A stretch of 50,794 nt of DNA from Anaerolineae bacterium (GCA_019637555.1 JAHBVK010000045.1:1-50794), one strand, 5' to 3'; counted from the first letter of the stretch, positions 31,792 through 40,349 are shown. Notes: a model not told the origin generated them from the letters alone. Program-made: numbers and translations.

Positions 31792-31855
31792 GGTAAATAC
31801 TACCCGCCATCCTCCACCGACTGACTTCCGCTAATTCTAATCCAAACTGACCGCT

Positions 31856-33088
31856 TTATCTGTAAACAATGCAGCCTTCGCGCTCCAACCGTTCCAACCA
31901 ACTCGGAATGGTTCGCAGCTTATTCCAGCGCAAATCCAATTTCTTCAGCTTCGGCAGTTCTCTAATCACATCCGGCAGCGCGGTTAGTCGATTGTTCCGC
32001 AGATCGAGATGTTCCAACCGCCCAAGTTCTCGCAAGGACTCTGGCAGCGCCACCAACTGATTGTTCCGCAGATCAAGCAGCGTCAGATTTTCCAGTTTAC
32101 CAATCGACTGCGGCAGCGTCACCAACCGATTATTCATCAGATGCGCTTCCCGCAAATTCACCAACTCGCCAATCGACTCCGGCAGCGCCGCCAGCCGATT
32201 GTTGTATAACCTCAGTTCGCGCAGATCCTTTAGTCGTCCAATACTCTCCGGCAGTGCCGTCAACTGATTATCGGTCAGATTCAAATAACGTAACTGCGGC
32301 ATCTGCTCGAACAACGACTTAGGAACGCTGCTCAAGCGGTTGTTACTGATGTACAGGAAATGCTTCAGGTTACGGAGTTTGCCCAACGCTTCCGGCAGCG
32401 CGATCAAGGCATTGTGTCCGATGTCCAGTGTCTGCAAACTCACCAGCTCACCAATCGATTCCGGCAGCGTGATCAACCCGCTGCTGTGGATGTACAGTTC
32501 TTCCAGCAGTCGCAGCGCTCCGATCTGATCCTGTAGCTTGCCCAACGGATTCTCGCCCACGTACAACTGCCGCAAGTTTGCCAACCGCCACAACGGCGCA
32601 GGCAATTCGCTCAACTTGTTCCGCATCACCCGCAGATCGCGCAGACTACCCAGTTCGCCAATCGCCTCCGGCAGCGCCTCAAGCTGATTGCTATCGGCGT
32701 ACAGCGCGACCAACTTACCCAACTTGCCGATTGACTCCGGCAGTGCCTTTAGCTGATTGCTATCCAACCATATCGTTTCCAGTCTGACCAGTCCACCAAG
32801 CGACTCCGGTAACGCCTCTAGCCGATTCCCTGTCAAATCCAATTCTCGCAGATCGACCAACTGAGCAATCGACTGCGGCAGCGCTTCCAATCCACAGGAT
32901 CGCAGCGATAGCGCCACCACGCGCCGATCCTCGACTACGATCCCGATCTCGCGTTCGCGCACCTGATCGTTCAGCGTCGCCAATACCCTGACGCCGATCC
33001 CCGACTCGCCGTGCTGGATCACCATCACCAACTCACGGATCGCCGCCGCCTGCGTTTCGTTAACCGCTGCTGGATCAAATGTTGCCAT
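31856..33088 (-). CDS. Cytoplasmic leucine-rich-repeat protein (15 LRRs)
   Basis: About 410 residues. After an N-terminal ~65-residue helical/beta cap ('AIRELVMVIQHGESGIGVRVLATL') there are 15 consecutive 23-residue repeats of the pattern LxxLxLxxNxLxxLPESIGxL, one of them 25 residues ('NLKHFLYISNNRLSSVPKSLFEQMP'). There is no signal peptide, membrane segment or enzymatic domain. Such Shoc2/Ras-group-type LRRs act as protein-binding scaffolds. The partner is unknown; bacterial LRR proteins of this kind are often fused to GTPase (Roc) domains, which are absent here. GTG 33112 is an alternative start. The DNA repeat structure is only the reflection of the protein repeats. Confidence 0.9.
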   Translation of the reverse strand: MATFDPAAVNETQAAAIRELVMVIQHGESGIGVRVLATLNDQVREREIGIVVEDRRVVALSLRSCGLEALPQSIAQLVDLRELDLTGNRLEALPESLGGLVRLETIWLDSNQLKALPESIGKLGKLVALYADSNQLEALPEAIGELGSLRDLRVMRNKLSELPAPLWRLANLRQLYVGENPLGKLQDQIGALRLLEELYIHSSGLITLPESIGELVSLQTLDIGHNALIALPEALGKLRNLKHFLYISNNRLSSVPKSLFEQMPQLRYLNLTDNQLTALPESIGRLKDLRELRLYNNRLAALPESIGELVNLREAHLMNNRLVTLPQSIGKLENLTLLDLRNNQLVALPESLRELGRLEHLDLRNNRLTALPDVIRELPKLKKLDLRWNKLRTIPSWLERLEREGCIVYR

Positions 33089-33132
33089 AGTCCCATTGCT
33101 CCCAACGATCACGCGGTAGTATCTGGTTTCAG

Positions 33133-33152
33133 CCCGGTGCTTTAGCGCCGGG
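33133..33152. repeat. REP-like palindrome
   Basis: CCCGGTGCTTTAGCGCCGGG: arms pair with one G-T wobble. It lies 16 bp beyond the glyA stop codon (33169), in terminator position for glyA. Confidence 0.7.
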
Positions 33153-33168
33153 AATCATCGCCCTACCC

Positions 33169-34710
33169 TTAAGCCTCCACCTGATCCACCGCCCTCACCC
33201 CGATCACCGCCGTCATCAATTCCAAGTCCAACTCAGGATACACCGGATATACCTTCAGCAAATTCTGTACCCGATCCGTGACTTCCTGCGAGATCGCCGC
33301 GTCCAGCCGATAATTCGCCCGACTTAGCTCGCCCGATTTCGTGGTTGTCGCTGTCGTATTCGCCAGCACGCGCTTGATCAGGCTGGCGATCTCCTTCATT
33401 TGATCTGCGCCCATGCCCAGCGTCGTCACCGCAGGCGTTCCTAACCGCAATCCACTTGTGTACCAGGGACCATTCGTATCAAACGGTAGCGAGTTGCGAT
33501 TCAATGTGACGTGGCACGCTCGCAGCGCCGATTCCGCCTGCCGTCCAGTGATCCCATACGTCGCGTTGACATCCAGCAGCAGAAGATGGTTGTCCGTGCC
33601 ACCCGTCAGCACTTGAATCCCCTCCTCAATGCACGCCTGCGCCAACGCCTGCGCGTTATCGACAATCGACTGCGCGTAGCTGCGGAATTCCGGCGATAAC
33701 GCTTCTCGGAAAGCAACCGCCTTTGCCGCCATCACATGCGGTAACGGACCGCCGAGGATCGCGGGACAACCCTTATCCACGAACGAGGCGAACTCCTCTT
33801 TGCACAGCACCATACCGCCGCGAGGACCGCGCAGCGTCTTGTGCGTCGTGGTCGTGACCACATGCGCGAACGGCACCGGATTGTAATCGCCCGCGAACGC
33901 ACCACCTGCCACCAATCCGGCGAAGTGCGCCATATCCACCATCAGCACCGCTCCAACCTCATCCGCCATCTCGCGCATCTTGGCGAAGTTGATCTTGCGC
34001 GGATAGGCGCTGTAGCCCGCCAGCAGGATCAGCGGCTTGACTTCCTGCACTTGTTTCCGCAGCGCATCCAAATCTAGCAGCTTGGTCTGCGGATCGACGC
34101 TGTAGGAATAAACGTCGAACAGCCGACTCGAAATATTGTGTCGATAGCCGTGCGTCAGATGCCCGCCGGAGTAGTAATCCAGCGCCAGCAAACGCTGGTT
34201 ATGCAGCGCCTCGCGTACTTTTGCCCATTCTTCACGGCTCAGTTTCGAAGGATCGTCCTGTCCCAACTGCTCAAGTACAGGCGACTGCACCTTCGCCGCG
34301 AGGATCGCCAGAAACGCCACCAGATTAGCGTCCGCACCGGAATGTGGCTGCACGTAAGCATGATCCGCGCCGAACAGTTCCCGCGCCAACCGCGACGCTT
34401 CTGCCTCGATCACATCCACGTTGTCGCAGCCCGCATAAAAACGATGTCCAGCATACCCTTCCGCGTACTTATCAGTGAACAGATTGCCATGCGCCAATTG
34501 TGTCGGCAGCGAACTGTAATTCTCGCTGGCGATCAGCTTCAGATTGGTGCGCTGATCGTGTAGCTCTTGCACAATCGACTGCGCGATCAAGGGCGAGGCT
34601 TGATTGACGGCATCCAACGAAGCGTAATAAGCTGCTGCCCCCGCGTTGATCGGCTGCGTTCCTAGCGACTGTAAATAGCGGACGAGCAAAGTATCGGATG
34701 TGCTGGTCAT
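33169..34710 (-). CDS. glyA: Serine hydroxymethyltransferase
   Basis: 513 residues, about 90 longer than typical bacterial GlyA, with an N-terminal extension and an insertion around 'VQSPVLEQLGQDDPSKLSREEWAKVREALHNQ'. Core motifs are intact: 'LIASENYSS', 'TDKYAEGYAGHRFYAGCDNVD', 'VQPHSGADAN', 'VDMAHFAGLVAGG' and the PLP lysine (about Lys291) in 'TTTTHKTLRGPRGG'. It interconverts serine and glycine and loads methylene-tetrahydrofolate. ATG 34710 is chosen because AGGAG stands 9 nt upstream; ATG 34719 directly abuts that site, and the longer frame would run through the riboswitch. Expression is predicted to rise when ZTP/ZMP accumulates (34731-34853), which links it to one-carbon supply for purines. 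Confidence 0.95.
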   Translation of the reverse strand: MTSTSDTLLVRYLQSLGTQPINAGAAAYYASLDAVNQASPLIAQSIVQELHDQRTNLKLIASENYSSLPTQLAHGNLFTDKYAEGYAGHRFYAGCDNVDVIEAEASRLARELFGADHAYVQPHSGADANLVAFLAILAAKVQSPVLEQLGQDDPSKLSREEWAKVREALHNQRLLALDYYSGGHLTHGYRHNISSRLFDVYSYSVDPQTKLLDLDALRKQVQEVKPLILLAGYSAYPRKINFAKMREMADEVGAVLMVDMAHFAGLVAGGAFAGDYNPVPFAHVVTTTTHKTLRGPRGGMVLCKEEFASFVDKGCPAILGGPLPHVMAAKAVAFREALSPEFRSYAQSIVDNAQALAQACIEEGIQVLTGGTDNHLLLLDVNATYGITGRQAESALRACHVTLNRNSLPFDTNGPWYTSGLRLGTPAVTTLGMGADQMKEIASLIKRVLANTTATTTKSGELSRANYRLDAAISQEVTDRVQNLLKVYPVYPELDLELMTAVIGVRAVDQVEA

Positions 34711-34730
34711 TGTTTTCATCTCCTGTAGAC

Positions 34731-34767
34731 AAAAGAAAAGGACACCAACCTTGATCAGGCGGTGTCC
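34731..34767 (-). terminator. Riboswitch-controlled terminator before glyA
   Basis: On the minus strand, GGACACC (34767-34761) pairs with GGTGTCC (34746-34740), and TTTTCTTTT follows. The stem begins 2 nt after the conserved 3' end of the ZTP aptamer, so ligand binding and terminator formation can compete. Confidence 0.88.
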
Positions 34768-34769
34768 TA

Positions 34770-34853
34770 GCCCAGGCGAACGGCTGCGCCATTGCTGTAC
34801 AGCGTTCTGAACTCCCTTGTGGTTACCCACTTAAATCGCCAGTCATTCAGAAC
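34770..34853 (-). promoter_or_regulatory. ZTP/ZMP riboswitch (pfl motif) upstream of glyA
   Basis: Read on the minus strand: GTTCTGAA (P1), TGACTGGCG, the GTGG-GTAA-CCAC hairpin (34830-34819), GGGAG, TTCAGAAC (P1 partner, exact), and at the 3' end GCCGTTCGCCTGGGC (34784-34770). These are the conserved elements of the pfl/ZTP aptamer in the right order: UGACUGGCG, the GUGGG...CCAC stem, GGGAG and CGCCUGGGC. The class senses ZMP/ZTP, signals of 10-formyl-THF shortage, and commonly controls glyA. Confidence 0.93.
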
Positions 34854-34880
34854 GGTTCGTTAGTTATTGGTGAGGGGGTG

Positions 34881-34908
34881 AGTATAACAACGAACCTCGT
34901 TCTGCCAA
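34881..34908 (-). promoter_or_regulatory. Promoter of the riboswitch-glyA unit
   Basis: On the minus strand, TTGGCA (34908-34903), 16 bp, TATACT (34886-34881). Transcription starts near 34874, about 20 nt before P1 of the aptamer. Confidence 0.75.
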
Positions 34909-35051
34909 CTCCTTGTTCTAGTCTCTAGCGCGAGTTTCAGAGAGGCATCAGGGCACCGGAAGTGATGTCGCAGACTTAAGTGATCTAGCATCACTTTACG
35001 ACAGGCACTTTCGGCACTCTGGTACTTTCTTCCTCAGCACTCAGCACTTCC

Positions 35052-35498
35052 CTACGGTCTGCTCTCTTCATGCTGGATGAGGGGTGGTATCCACATGTAC
35101 GCCAGCAAACCGATCAAGCTGATCACGAAGAACGCGCCACCAGCGAGCAAGTAAAACCAGTTGAGTCCATCCGTAGACGCCAGTATCCCAAAATAGGCGC
35201 GAATATCTCGCAGTACCGCGCAGTTTTGAGGGATCACAACGGTGCTGCTGGATATGCTAGCAATGTCGAACACTGTATTCAACTGGCGATAAAGTTGCTG
35301 GTACAGTTCCGCCATTCCCATCAATGCCGCGCCGCTGAAAAAACCGATCCACACCCATAACACTTTTAGCCGCATATTGCTGACAGGTAAAAATGCTTGC
35401 AGGGAGCCGATCAATCCAGTGCAGCACAACACGAGCGCGATACCCATGTATAGCAGTCCGATGTCACTGTATGAGGCTAGGCTGACATCGCAAGTCAT
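35052..35498 (-). CDS. Small membrane protein of unknown function
   Basis: 148 residues with three clear hydrophobic segments ('LLYMGIALVLCCTGLIGSLQAF', 'VLWVWIGFFSGAALMGMAEL' and 'WFYLLAGGAFFVISLIGLLAYMW'; shown by parts) and possibly a short fourth. Between segments 2 and 3 lies a ~45-residue loop with Cys in 'VIPQNCAVLRDIRAYFG'. A second pair of cysteines is in segment 1. I do not recognise the family. AGGAGGA precedes ATG 35498, a very strong ribosome-binding site. The gene stands alone between glyA and rsmG. The 34920-35051 gap downstream has an 8-bp AAGTGATG/CATCACTT stem but no gene. Confidence 0.65.
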   Translation of the reverse strand: MTCDVSLASYSDIGLLYMGIALVLCCTGLIGSLQAFLPVSNMRLKVLWVWIGFFSGAALMGMAELYQQLYRQLNTVFDIASISSSTVVIPQNCAVLRDIRAYFGILASTDGLNWFYLLAGGAFFVISLIGLLAYMWIPPLIQHEESRP

Positions 35499-35588
35499 AA
35501 GAGGAGTCCTCCTGTATTGAATCGCTTTTCCTCCTACGCCTAAGATACGCCCAAAAGAGTCAAGAAATTATCAATGTTCAGTAACGAA

Positions 35589-35629
35589 GCGATCTCAGGG
35601 GTGTTATTACTTATTCCCCCTGAGATCGC
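35589..35629. terminator. Perfect 13-bp hairpin downstream of rsmG
   Basis: GCGATCTCAGGGG (35589-35601) and its exact complement at 35617-35629, loop of 15 nt. It lies between the rsmG stop codon and the start of the small membrane-protein gene (both minus strand). There is no strong T-tract, so it may be a terminator, a processing site or a protein-binding dyad. Confidence 0.5.
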
Positions 35630-35712
35630 GGTAAATCGGAATAGGATCGGCTTGGCTGGTACAGCGTAGCAGCGCTAGAGATAGCTATGATCTAGCTATG
35701 AAATAGCTAATG

Positions 35713-36432
35713 CTACAGCGGTGTTTTCGAGGGGATTCCGGGCTTGCGAGGGTAGCGGTTTGGCGTTGCGGCAACTTTATCGATCACGATCAGGTGATGC
35801 GTCTCCGCTACGTGTGGCAGTTCTATCGGCACGATCTGCGCCAACCGACCACCCAACAAACGCAGTGCATTTTCCGCTAACCGTGCTTCGTCTGCCGCAT
35901 TCTCACCCTTCATGGCGATGCAGCGTCCACCCAATTTCGCCAGCGGCAGTAGATACTCCATCAAGATCGGCATGTGGGCAACGGATCGAGCCAGCACCAG
36001 ATCGTATGCTTCGCGGTGAGCCGTATCGTGACCAGCGTCTTCGGCGCGGCTGTGGACAACCTTCACGTTGTTATACTTCAACGTCGTCGTCATGTGCTCA
36101 AGGAACTGCGTCTTTTTACCCGTCGCTTCCAGCAGCGTCAGCTTGATCGCAGGCGCGACGATCCGTAACGGCAGACCGGGAAAGCCCGCGCCCGTCCCCA
36201 CATCGATCACCTTCAACCCCGCTGTCATCGGCACCACTTTGAGGATCGACAGCGAATCGAGGAAGTGCCGCATCTCCACTGCCAGCGGTTCGGTGATCGC
36301 CGTTAGGTTGGCGCGTTGTTCGTTCCACTCGACCATTTCGCTGGCATAGCGTTCAAATGCCGTTTGCTGATCAGCCGTCAGTTCTAGCCCCAACAGATCG
36401 CGGGTTGCCTGTGCAAGTTTGAGGAGAGCCAT
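35713..36432 (-). CDS. rsmG: 16S rRNA (guanine-527-N7)-methyltransferase
   Basis: 239 residues, the normal RsmG (GidB) size. The SAM-binding motif I is 'VIDVGTGAGFPGLPLRI' (residues 75-91), preceded by the family-specific 'MVEWNEQRANLTAI' and 'HFLDSLSIL'. 'SRAEDAGHD' and 'YDLVLARSVAHMPILMEYLLPLAKLGG' follow as in the family. The enzyme methylates N7 of G527 in 16S rRNA; loss of it gives low-level streptomycin resistance in other bacteria. Here it stands without the usual neighbours mnmG, parA or parB. The start is ATG 36432, with AGGAT upstream. It is divergent from the penicillin-binding protein gene. Confidence 0.95.
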   Translation of the reverse strand: MALLKLAQATRDLLGLELTADQQTAFERYASEMVEWNEQRANLTAITEPLAVEMRHFLDSLSILKVVPMTAGLKVIDVGTGAGFPGLPLRIVAPAIKLTLLEATGKKTQFLEHMTTTLKYNNVKVVHSRAEDAGHDTAHREAYDLVLARSVAHMPILMEYLLPLAKLGGRCIAMKGENAADEARLAENALRLLGGRLAQIVPIELPHVAETHHLIVIDKVAATPNRYPRKPGIPSKTPL

Positions 36433-36551
36433 GATCCTAATTCTAGTTGTCGCCGCGCAGTCCTCATCTTAACACATTCCGCTTGATTAATCGCCCTAAA
36501 CGAGTAACCGCCTGCCATCCGCCTTCTGGCTGACGCCTATTCTCCCGATGC

Positions 36552-36557
36552 TATAAT
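36552..36557 (+). promoter_or_regulatory. -10 element of a leaderless promoter for the PBP gene
   Basis: Perfect TATAAT with its last T 7 nt before ATG 36565, so transcription starts at about the A of that ATG. The possible -35 (CTGACG, 16 bp upstream) is weak. The in-frame ATG at 36556 overlaps the -10 box and cannot be on the mRNA. Confidence 0.6.
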
Positions 36558-36564
36558 GCGCGTT

Positions 36565-39111
36565 ATGAAACGACTCTCACCGCTGATCACCCGTTTCCGC
36601 CGACTGCGCCGCTGGCAGCAAATCCTGATCGTCGCCTTCACCGCGCTGCTGATCACCTTCATCGGCATTTACCTGTGGGCGTTCTCCGATCTGCCCTCCA
36701 TCAACGACATCTCCTCCGGCATGGCGCTGCCGAGCACGCGCATTCTGGATCGCAATGGACGCTTGCTCTACGAGGTGATCGATCCGCAGGGCGGGCGGCA
36801 CACCGCGATTCCCCTCGATCAGATTCCGCAGTCGTGCAAAGATGCCACCATCGCTACCGAAGATCGCAACTTCTACAGCACGCAAGGGATCGATCTCGAA
36901 GGCATCCTCCGCGCCTTGTGGATCAATCTGCAAGGCGGCGAGATTCGTGCGGGTGGCAGCACCATCACACAGCAGGTCGTCCGCAATCTGCTGATCGATC
37001 CGCAGCAGCGTGCCGAACGCAGCCTGCGCCGCAAACTGCGCGAGATGGTCTTGGCTGTGCAACTGGCGAACAGCAAGACGCACGATGATATTCTGGCGCT
37101 CTACCTCAACCAGACCTACTACGGCAATCTCTCTTACGGTATCGACGCTGCCGCGCAGGTCTATTTCAACAAGAATGCGCCTGAACTCACCCTTGCCGAA
37201 TGTGCTTTAATTGCCGGACTGCCGCAGACTCCTGCCCTCTATGATCCGATCACTGATCCGCAGGCGGCGAAAGATCGCCAGCGCGTCGTCCTCGATCTAA
37301 TGGTGGTGGCGGGCTATCTGACGCAGGAACAGGCGGACGCCGCCTATAACGAGAAGTTACAGTACGGTAATGGTCAGTTCGAGTTCAACGCCCCACACTT
37401 CGTCCAGATGATCTGGTCGCAGTTGGAGCGCGATTATCCCGATGTGCTCTATCAGGGTGGCTTGGAAGTGGTCACCACCCTCGATCTGGATTGGCAGCGG
37501 GCAGCGGAAGCAGCGGCGCTGCGGCAGGTGATCGCGCTGAACAAGCCATCGGGCGGCAAGCCCTCGCACAACGTACACGGCGCGGCACTCGTCGCCCTCG
37601 ATCCCAAAACCGGACAGGTGTTGGCGCTGCTCGGCAATATCGACTACGACGATGGATCGCAGGACAAAGCCGCAAGCGCGATCAACATGGCACTCGCGCC
37701 CCGCCAACCCGGATCGACGCTCAAGCCTTTCACCTACGCGCTGACCTTCGATCCGACTCAAGCCTCGCCGTGGACGCCCGCCACCATGATCCTCGATGTC
37801 TCCACGCCCTTCATCACGCGCCAGTTGGAGAGCTACACGCCCGCCAACTACGGACTCGTTGAGCATGGTCCCGTGCTGATCCGCGAGGCGTTGGCATCGT
37901 CCTACAACATTCCGGCGGTGGTCGCCTTGCAGCATGTCGGCGTCAATAATCTGGTCGAACTGCTGCATCGGCTTGGCGTCAGCACACTCACCGATCCCAC
38001 CAAAGTTGATCTCTCGCTGACACTCGGCGGCGGTGATGTCCGTCTGCTCGATCTGACGACGGCATACGCGGCGCTGGCAAATGATGGACGCCCCGTGACT
38101 CCCTCGCTGATCCTGCGCGTTAGCGATAAATCCGGCAAAGTGCTCTACGATTGGCAGCCCGCGCCGATCTCGGATCGCGTCCTTGATCCTCGCGTCGTCT
38201 ATCTGATCACTGACATCCTCAGCGATAACGAGGCGCGGCGACCAGCCTTCGGGGATCACAGCGCGCTCTCGATTGGGCGTCCGGCGGCGGCGAAAACAGG
38301 CACGACCACCGATTTCCGTGATAACTGGACTGTTGGCTACACACCTGATGTGGTTGTCGGCGTCTGGGCGGGCAATCCAGACAACACGCCGATGGTTGAT
38401 GTCTCCGGCGTCACTGGCGCGGGTCCGATCTGGAACGAGTTCATGCGCGAGGTGCTCAAAAATAAGCCAGAAACCCCCTTCCAACAGCCAGAGGGCTTGG
38501 CTCAAGCGGAAATCTGCGCGGCGTCCGGTCAACTGCCCACTCAATATTGCCCGCAGAAAAAACTGGAATGGTTCATCGCCGGAACCGTCCCCACTGACTA
38601 CGACACCATGTTCCAGCTATTCACCATTGATCGCCGCAGCGGACTGCTCGCCACCGAAGAAACGCCCGCCGAAGATCGCGTAGATCGGGTATTCAAGGTC
38701 TTGCCGCCGGAAGCGCGGTTGTGGGGCTTGCGGCACGGCGTCGAACCGCCGCCCGTCTCACCTGATCAAGTGGCGTCCTATCCTCAAACCGGATTCCGCC
38801 TACTTACTCCCGATCCCTACACCATCTTCCAACTCACGCCGCTGATCCCCTTCGAGGCGCAGCGCATCCGTTTCTCCGTCGCTGTCCCCGCAGGCACGCA
38901 GCGGATTGAGTATCGGCTCAACGGCGATCTGATCAGCGAAGTGACCGCCGATCCGTGGTGGGCGTGGTGGGCGATCCTCCCCGGCGATTACACGCTAACC
39001 GCCCGCGCCTATCTCAGCGACGGCACAACGCAGGATGCCGCGCCGCTATCTTTCACCGTTGTCTCCTTCGTCCCACCCGACTCCCGCCCCTCCTCCGGCA
39101 CTCTGCCATAA
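36565..39111 (+). CDS. Class A penicillin-binding protein (bifunctional, PBP1C-like)
   Basis: 848 residues from ATG 36565. A basic cytoplasmic tail and one membrane helix (about 19-41) come first. The glycosyltransferase-51 domain follows, with catalytic Glu99 in 'ATEDRNFYSTQGID' and 'GGSTITQQVVRNLL'. The transpeptidase domain has SxxK at Ser384 (PGSTLKPF), SxN at 446-448 and KTGT at 577-580. After about 640 comes a Cys-containing 'ICAASGQLPTQYC' segment and a beta-sandwich ('VPAGTQRIEYRLNGDLISEV') resembling the BiPBP_C domain of PBP1C. It polymerises and cross-links peptidoglycan outside the membrane. The start choice rests on the leaderless promoter. No division or shape genes are adjacent. 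Confidence 0.93.
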   Translation: MKRLSPLITRFRRLRRWQQILIVAFTALLITFIGIYLWAFSDLPSINDISSGMALPSTRILDRNGRLLYEVIDPQGGRHTAIPLDQIPQSCKDATIATEDRNFYSTQGIDLEGILRALWINLQGGEIRAGGSTITQQVVRNLLIDPQQRAERSLRRKLREMVLAVQLANSKTHDDILALYLNQTYYGNLSYGIDAAAQVYFNKNAPELTLAECALIAGLPQTPALYDPITDPQAAKDRQRVVLDLMVVAGYLTQEQADAAYNEKLQYGNGQFEFNAPHFVQMIWSQLERDYPDVLYQGGLEVVTTLDLDWQRAAEAAALRQVIALNKPSGGKPSHNVHGAALVALDPKTGQVLALLGNIDYDDGSQDKAASAINMALAPRQPGSTLKPFTYALTFDPTQASPWTPATMILDVSTPFITRQLESYTPANYGLVEHGPVLIREALASSYNIPAVVALQHVGVNNLVELLHRLGVSTLTDPTKVDLSLTLGGGDVRLLDLTTAYAALANDGRPVTPSLILRVSDKSGKVLYDWQPAPISDRVLDPRVVYLITDILSDNEARRPAFGDHSALSIGRPAAAKTGTTTDFRDNWTVGYTPDVVVGVWAGNPDNTPMVDVSGVTGAGPIWNEFMREVLKNKPETPFQQPEGLAQAEICAASGQLPTQYCPQKKLEWFIAGTVPTDYDTMFQLFTIDRRSGLLATEETPAEDRVDRVFKVLPPEARLWGLRHGVEPPPVSPDQVASYPQTGFRLLTPDPYTIFQLTPLIPFEAQRIRFSVAVPAGTQRIEYRLNGDLISEVTADPWWAWWAILPGDYTLTARAYLSDGTTQDAAPLSFTVVSFVPPDSRPSSGTLP

Positions 39112-39204
39112 CGGGAATGCCACTGTTCTTACGCGAGTGGATCCGTGATAACAGTAAAAACCGATTGTCGATTATTTGTAATTGTAAAGAACAATCGCCA
39201 CCTT

Positions 39205-39245
39205 CCCCTCTCCCACGCTGCGTGAGTACACTGCGGGGAGAGGGG
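39205..39245. repeat. CCCCTCTCC element with 23-bp core, orientation 1
   Basis: CCCCTCTCC (39205-39213), core CACGCTGCGTGAGTACACTGCGG (39214-39236, the 23-bp unit beginning CACGCTGCGTGAG), GGAGAGGGG (39237-39245). Flanks CGCCACCTT before and TGGCGC after are shared with 42537-42577, whose core is the exact reverse complement. Confidence 0.85.
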
Positions 39246-39421
39246 TGGCGCAAAAGGGACACCGCAGGCTAAAAGGCTTGTCCGAAGTTAGCTTTTCTGC
39301 TCGTCGCCGACGCATGGGTTCAAAACACATGCTACAACGTTCTAGAAACCTTCTAAAGAGGGTTCACCAAAGGTCATGTTCTGCTTTTAACCCACTTCAG
39401 TGGGTTTACCAAGTGTTGTAG

Positions 39422-39441
39422 CCGGAGGTTTCAACCTCCGG
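39422..39441. repeat. REP-like palindrome
   Basis: CCGGAGGTT-TC-AACCTCCGG, exact 9-bp arms. Confidence 0.75.
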
Positions 39442-39557
39442 TCTACTCACGTGACCACTTGAAAAACTCCGGACAAGCCTGAAACCCGGCTGAAGCTGGC
39501 TCTAAAATTTTGAATTTTGAATACTGCTGATACCTGAATGTTGAGCAGCAAAACGCG

Positions 39558-39575
39558 AGTCGGCTTCAGCCGACT
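39558..39575. repeat. REP-like palindrome followed by T-rich sequence
   Basis: AGTCGGCT-TC-AGCCGACT, exact arms, then TTTACTTGTTTT. It may act as a terminator for plus-strand transcripts. Confidence 0.65.
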
Positions 39576-39594
39576 TTTACTTGTTTTCTGTGTA

Positions 39595-39617
39595 GCCGGG
39601 TTGCTTTAGCGCCCGGC
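39595..39617. repeat. REP-like palindrome next to the ThuA gene stop
   Basis: GCCGGGTTGCTTTAGCGCCCGGC, imperfect arms with the GCTTTAGC loop of the family. 16 bp from the stop codon at 39633. Confidence 0.65.
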
Positions 39618-39632
39618 ATCGCTGGGGTTAAC

Positions 39633-40298
39633 TTACGTACTCGCCCACAACATCCCCCGCAGCACGATCTCCCGCACTTCCGGCACCTCGAAATCCTTGA
39701 GCACATGCCCGCACGAGCAGTAGAACACCCGACCCTTACCCCACATCCGCTTCCATACCACCGGCATCATCGTCCCCGCGATCCACGGCAGCACACGACT
39801 ATCGAAGGTGGTCGTCGCCAACACCTCATTCGACGGATCGACGTGCATGTAATACTGCTCCGAGTGCATCTTGAAATCGGATAACCCCGCCACAATCGGA
39901 TCATCGTGCTTGGTGATGTTCACCTCGTAGTCGATGATCCCGCCCGGATGCGCCACCCACTGCCCGCCGACCATAAACTGATATTCGGTGTTGTTGCGGA
40001 ACGAATCGCCCATCGTGCCGTGCCATCCCGCCACACCTACACCCTCGCGGATCGCCGTCAGCAGCCCCTTCTCTTGCTCGTTGGTGATCTTGCCCATCGT
40101 CCATGTCGGCACGATCAGGTTTTTGGTCGCCAATTTCTCGGCATCTAGATAGGTATCCAGCGAATCCGAGAGTTCCACCACGTAATTCTTTGCTCGTAAC
40201 TGCTCCGCCCAAAAGTTAGCGACCAGAGTCGGCTCATGCCCGTCCCAGCCGCCATACACGATCAATGCGGATTTTTCTTCTGTAGCCATTTTGTTCAA
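39633..40298 (-). CDS. ThuA-like glutamine-amidotransferase-fold protein
   Basis: 221 residues. 'SALIVYGGWDGHEPTLVANFWAEQL' at the start, 'GVGVAGWHGTMGDSFRNNTEYQFMVGGQWVAHPG' in the middle and 'EQYYMHVDP', 'MMPVVWKRMWGKGRVFYCSCGHVLKDF' near the end (key parts) match the ThuA family, which has a class-I glutamine-amidotransferase-like fold without its catalytic Cys-His-Glu. ThuA was named from trehalose utilisation in rhizobia, and later work ties relatives to sugar oxidation/epimerisation pathways. It lies in the same region as an enolase-superfamily enzyme, both possibly acting on sugar acids. The start is either TTG 40298 (AGGAG at good spacing) or ATG 40289. Confidence 0.87.
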   Translation of the reverse strand: MNKMATEEKSALIVYGGWDGHEPTLVANFWAEQLRAKNYVVELSDSLDTYLDAEKLATKNLIVPTWTMGKITNEQEKGLLTAIREGVGVAGWHGTMGDSFRNNTEYQFMVGGQWVAHPGGIIDYEVNITKHDDPIVAGLSDFKMHSEQYYMHVDPSNEVLATTTFDSRVLPWIAGTMMPVVWKRMWGKGRVFYCSCGHVLKDFEVPEVREIVLRGMLWAST

Positions 40299-40349
40299 AG
40301 AGACTCCTGTTTATTTCTGCACGGTAGTGATGATTGGGATATGATTCGA

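Larger units (their letters stand above)
39112..39632. other. Repeat-rich gap without genes
   Basis: 521 bp between convergent genes. It holds a CCCCTCTCC/GGAGAGGGG element (39205-39245) and four REP-like hairpins (39422, around 39484, 39558, 39595). It also contains a decayed 'AAACCCGGCTGAAGCTGGCTC' type copy. No protein-like frame was found. Confidence 0.65.

Noticed and set aside
31900..32900. Periodic 69-bp DNA pattern
   Set aside because: It is the coding of 23-residue leucine-rich repeats.
34711..34830. Upstream extension of glyA
   Set aside because: It coincides with the ZTP aptamer and the terminator. The Shine-Dalgarno sequence fits ATG 34710.
37357..38544. 395-codon open frame on the minus strand
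   Set aside because: It lies wholly opposite the PBP gene, has no family features and arises from the codon bias of the real gene.
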